Shown here piece by piece: positions 62,325-64,000 of a stretch of 64,000 nucleotides of DNA. Under the pieces are notes generated by a model, which saw nothing but the letters and a program-made list of their open reading frames with translations, searched no databases and had not been told where the DNA came from. The translations under genes and the position numbers were made by a program. Origin of the DNA: CAYYFX01 sp964571855 (lineage in GTDB: Bacteria > ARS69); NCBI GenBank assembly GCA_964571855.1, contig CAZNDO010000001.1:496001-560000 (forward strand). Direction: 5' to 3'. Position 1 is the first letter of the stretch. Each line of letters begins with the position of its first letter.

Positions 62325-62346
62325 GGGGGCGGCACGGGCCGCCCCC
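62325..62346. terminator. Hairpin between convergent M43 and stomatin genes
   Basis: GGGGGCGG-CACGGG-CCGCCCCC is a perfect 8-bp stem in the 55-base gap. It can act in both directions. There is no T-run. Confidence 0.5.
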
Positions 62347-62354
62347 CGCTTCGC

Positions 62355-63269
62355 CTACTTCGGCTTCGCCAGGTTCGTGGCCAGCGCGATCATCGCGCCC
62401 ACGTCGGCCACGTTCGCCGGCAGCACCACGGTGTTCGCCGTGCGTGCGATGCCGCCGAACTGATCCAGGTACTGCTCCGCCACGCGGAGCTGCATGGCCT
62501 TGTCGCCGCCGTCGGCGCGCAGCGCGGCGGCCACGAGGTTCAACCCCTCGGCGGTCGCCCGGGCCACCGCCAGGATGGCCGACGCCTGGCCCTCGGCCTC
62601 GTTGATCTGCTGCTGCCGGTTCGCCTCCGATGCCTTGATGACCTGCTGCTTCTGGCCCTCGGCGGTGTTGATGGCGGCGTCGCGCTGGCCCTCGGACGTG
62701 AGCACGACCGCGCGCTTCTCCCGTTCCGCGCGCATCTGCTTCTCCATGGCGGCCAGCACGTCCTGCGGCGGCGTGATGTTCTTGATCTCGTAGCGCAGCA
62801 CCTTCACGCCCCACGGCTCGGACGCCTTGTCCAGCTCGCTCACCACCGAGACGTTGATGTTCGTGCGCTCCTCGAACGTCTTGTCGAGGTCGATCTTGCC
62901 CACCTCGCTGCGCAGCGTGGTCTGCGCGAGCTGCGAGATGGCGAAGAGGTAGTCGGCGATGCCGTAGGACGCGCGCTCCGGGTTCAGCACCTTGAGGTAC
63001 AGAACGCCGTCCACGCCCACCTGCACGTTGTCCCGCGTGATGCAGACCTGCGCGGGGATGTCGATCGCGATCTCCTTCAGCGAGTGCTTGTAGCGGATCG
63101 TGTCCACGAACGGCAGCAGGATGTGGAAGCCGGCCTGCAGCGTGGCGTGGTACTTGCCCAGCCGTTCCACGACGTACGCGCTCTGCTGCGGCACCACGAT
63201 GGCCGTGCGCGCGATCACGATGAGCACCAGGATCGCCAGCACGAAGAAGACGATCAGTCCGCCGGTCAC
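62355..63269 (-). CDS. SPFH/Band-7 (stomatin-like) membrane protein
   Basis: The protein has 304 residues from GTG at 63269, overlapping the NfeD gene (GTGA). One N-terminal helix (LIVFFVLAILVLIVIA) is followed by the SPFH domain: VVPQQSAYVVERLGKYHATLQAGFHILLPFVD, GVDGVLYLKVLNPERASYGI, LRSEVGKIDLDKTFEERTNIN, and RYEIKNITPPQDVLAAMEKQMRAEREKRA. The coiled helix (EGQRDAAINTAEGQKQQVIKASEANRQQQI) drives oligomer ring formation. Such proteins organise membrane microdomains with NfeD. Confidence 0.95.
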   Translation of the reverse strand: MTGGLIVFFVLAILVLIVIARTAIVVPQQSAYVVERLGKYHATLQAGFHILLPFVDTIRYKHSLKEIAIDIPAQVCITRDNVQVGVDGVLYLKVLNPERASYGIADYLFAISQLAQTTLRSEVGKIDLDKTFEERTNINVSVVSELDKASEPWGVKVLRYEIKNITPPQDVLAAMEKQMRAEREKRAVVLTSEGQRDAAINTAEGQKQQVIKASEANRQQQINEAEGQASAILAVARATAEGLNLVAAALRADGGDKAMQLRVAEQYLDQFGGIARTANTVVLPANVADVGAMIALATNLAKPK

Positions 63270-63706
63270 GACGCACCCCCTTCCGGTCCGATCCACACCG
63301 TGAGCCCGTCCACCCGCTCCACGCGGCAGCGCTGGCCGGCCGTGAAGGCCCCGCCCGCCGCGCGCGCGGTCCACGTGGTCCCGCGCAGCTCCACCTTGCC
63401 GTAGCCGTCCGCGCCCGGCGGTTGCACCACCGTGCACGTCTCGCCCACCAGGGAGTCCACCGGCGGCCCGCTCCCGGCCAGCTTGAAGCGGCGCATCAGC
63501 GGCTCGCGGAACATCGCCAGGGACACCACCGACAGCACCGAGAACAGCAGCCACTGCACCCAGGCCGCCTCGGCCACGCCCACCCGCACGAGGATCCCCA
63601 CCACGAGCGCGGCGACGCCGAAGAAGATCACGAAGAAGCCGCCGGGCGTGACGAGCTCCACGCCGACGAGCACGAGGCCGATCACGAGCCAGAGCCACCA
63701 GATCAT
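63266..63706 (-). CDS. NfeD-like membrane protein
   Basis: The protein has 146 residues. Three or four helices (WWLWLVIGLVLVGVELVTPGGFFVIFFGVAALVVGILV) are followed by an OB-fold soluble domain (DSLVGETCTVVQPPGADGYGKVELRGTTWTARA, RCRVERVDGLTVWIGP). This is the short NfeD type that is always found with a stomatin. The next gene starts in its stop codon. ATG at 63706 has GGGAGGTC upstream. Confidence 0.93.
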   Translation of the reverse strand: MIWWLWLVIGLVLVGVELVTPGGFFVIFFGVAALVVGILVRVGVAEAAWVQWLLFSVLSVVSLAMFREPLMRRFKLAGSGPPVDSLVGETCTVVQPPGADGYGKVELRGTTWTARAAGGAFTAGQRCRVERVDGLTVWIGPEGGAS

Positions 63707-63773
63707 CGCCGACCTCCCGGCGCACGGGGGCGCGCCGCGCGGATTCTAGGCCGCGGGTGGGCGGCGGTCGACG

Positions 63774-64000
63774 TCAGAAGGACATCTCCCCCCGGATCAC
63801 CGTGACCGCGCCGCCGCCGACGCGCACGGTCTCGATGTCGTCGCGCGGGCCGACCACCTCGACGATGGCGCGTCCCGGGCGGTGCATCCAGTGGCCCTGC
63901 TCCGCGGTGAACGTGGGCGCGTCGATCAGGCCGTGGTGCCATAGGTACGCGGCCATGCCGCCGGTGGCGGAGCCCGTGAACGGATCCTCCGCGCCGGCGG
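63774..64000 (-). CDS. PhzF-family isomerase, C-terminal fragment
   Basis: Only the last 75 codons are in the window; the start is beyond the right edge. AGAEDPFTGSATGGMAAYLWHHGLI is the PhzF (phenazine biosynthesis-like) signature, in which the D-P-x-T-G-S-A loop binds substrate. GRAIVEV, the next strand, and VRVGGGAVTVIRGEMSF end the second half of the diaminopimelate epimerase-like fold. In most bacteria PhzF-like proteins are isomerases of unknown substrate; phenazine synthesis is not implied. Confidence 0.88.
   Translation of the reverse strand, partial: AGAEDPFTGSATGGMAAYLWHHGLIDAPTFTAEQGHWMHRPGRAIVEVVGPRDDIETVRVGGGAVTVIRGEMSF

Overview
The window is about 70% G+C, densely coded and with strong GC3 bias, so most long antisense reading frames are shadows. 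Several features point to a high-GC member of the FCB group, most like Candidatus Eisenbacteria or a neighbouring candidate phylum. Secreted right-handed beta-helix proteins are common. Several extracellular proteins end in the FlgD/type-A sorting-like fold (GxL...SGVYFVRL...K.V..R). There is also a DUF2723 membrane protein, a TSP3-OmpA protein and a CydAB oxidase. The taxonomic call is an inference. I see no rRNA, tRNA, CRISPR array, insertion sequence or prophage.

Layout: 1-4.4 kb has a membrane-protein fragment, an ArsN2-like acetyltransferase fused to a TrmJ-like tRNA methyltransferase, and a GT-C-like membrane protein with TPRs. 4.5-11 kb holds small housekeeping and secreted genes (HNH nuclease, lipoprotein, beta-helix, methyltransferase, HAD, YjbQ, cytochrome P460/HxlR, an NTR-like protein) and a Phd antitoxin with a decayed PIN toxin. 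11-17.6 kb has DinB, DUF819, a self-regulated DUF4143 ATPase, an epimerase and a SIMPL protein. 16.8-22.1 kb is a minus-strand block of two AlkP-superfamily proteins, a ribbon-helix-helix protein and an EMC3/TMCO1-like membrane protein. 23-26 kb is an operon of a mini-ORF, a small secreted protein and a TPR-containing sigma54-type activator. 26-34 kb carries glycosyltransferases, an FKBP, a HerA-like ATPase and an aldo/keto reductase. 34.2-39.8 kb is a three-gene, overlapping operon of secreted proteins (M6-like metalloprotease, beta-helix, DNRLRE). 40-46.5 kb has OmpA, ThiD and an arsenic operon (MarR-ArsM-M28 peptidase). 46.6-54.4 kb has DUF2723, an ADP-forming CoA ligase-like protein, an orphan fused TssB-TssC-like sheath protein, an ArsR/SRPBCC operon and a VapBC module. 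54.5-64 kb has a giant beta-helix/repeat protein, CydAB, an M43 protease, stomatin/NfeD and a PhzF fragment.

The most notable patterns are these. Three secreted proteins share a C-terminal W-G-R-[LI]-K-x-x-[YF]-R-like tail. A set of regulator genes appears to be leaderless, with palindromic operators lying over the start codon. The orphan TssBC fusion, the ArsN2-TrmJ fusion, a Cys-rich insertion in the peptidase coupled to arsM, and the peptide/TPR-activator operon are also unusual. Arsenic handling shows up twice (ArsN2 domain; MarR-arsM). Many adjacent genes overlap as ATGA, GTGA or TGATG and are probably translationally coupled.
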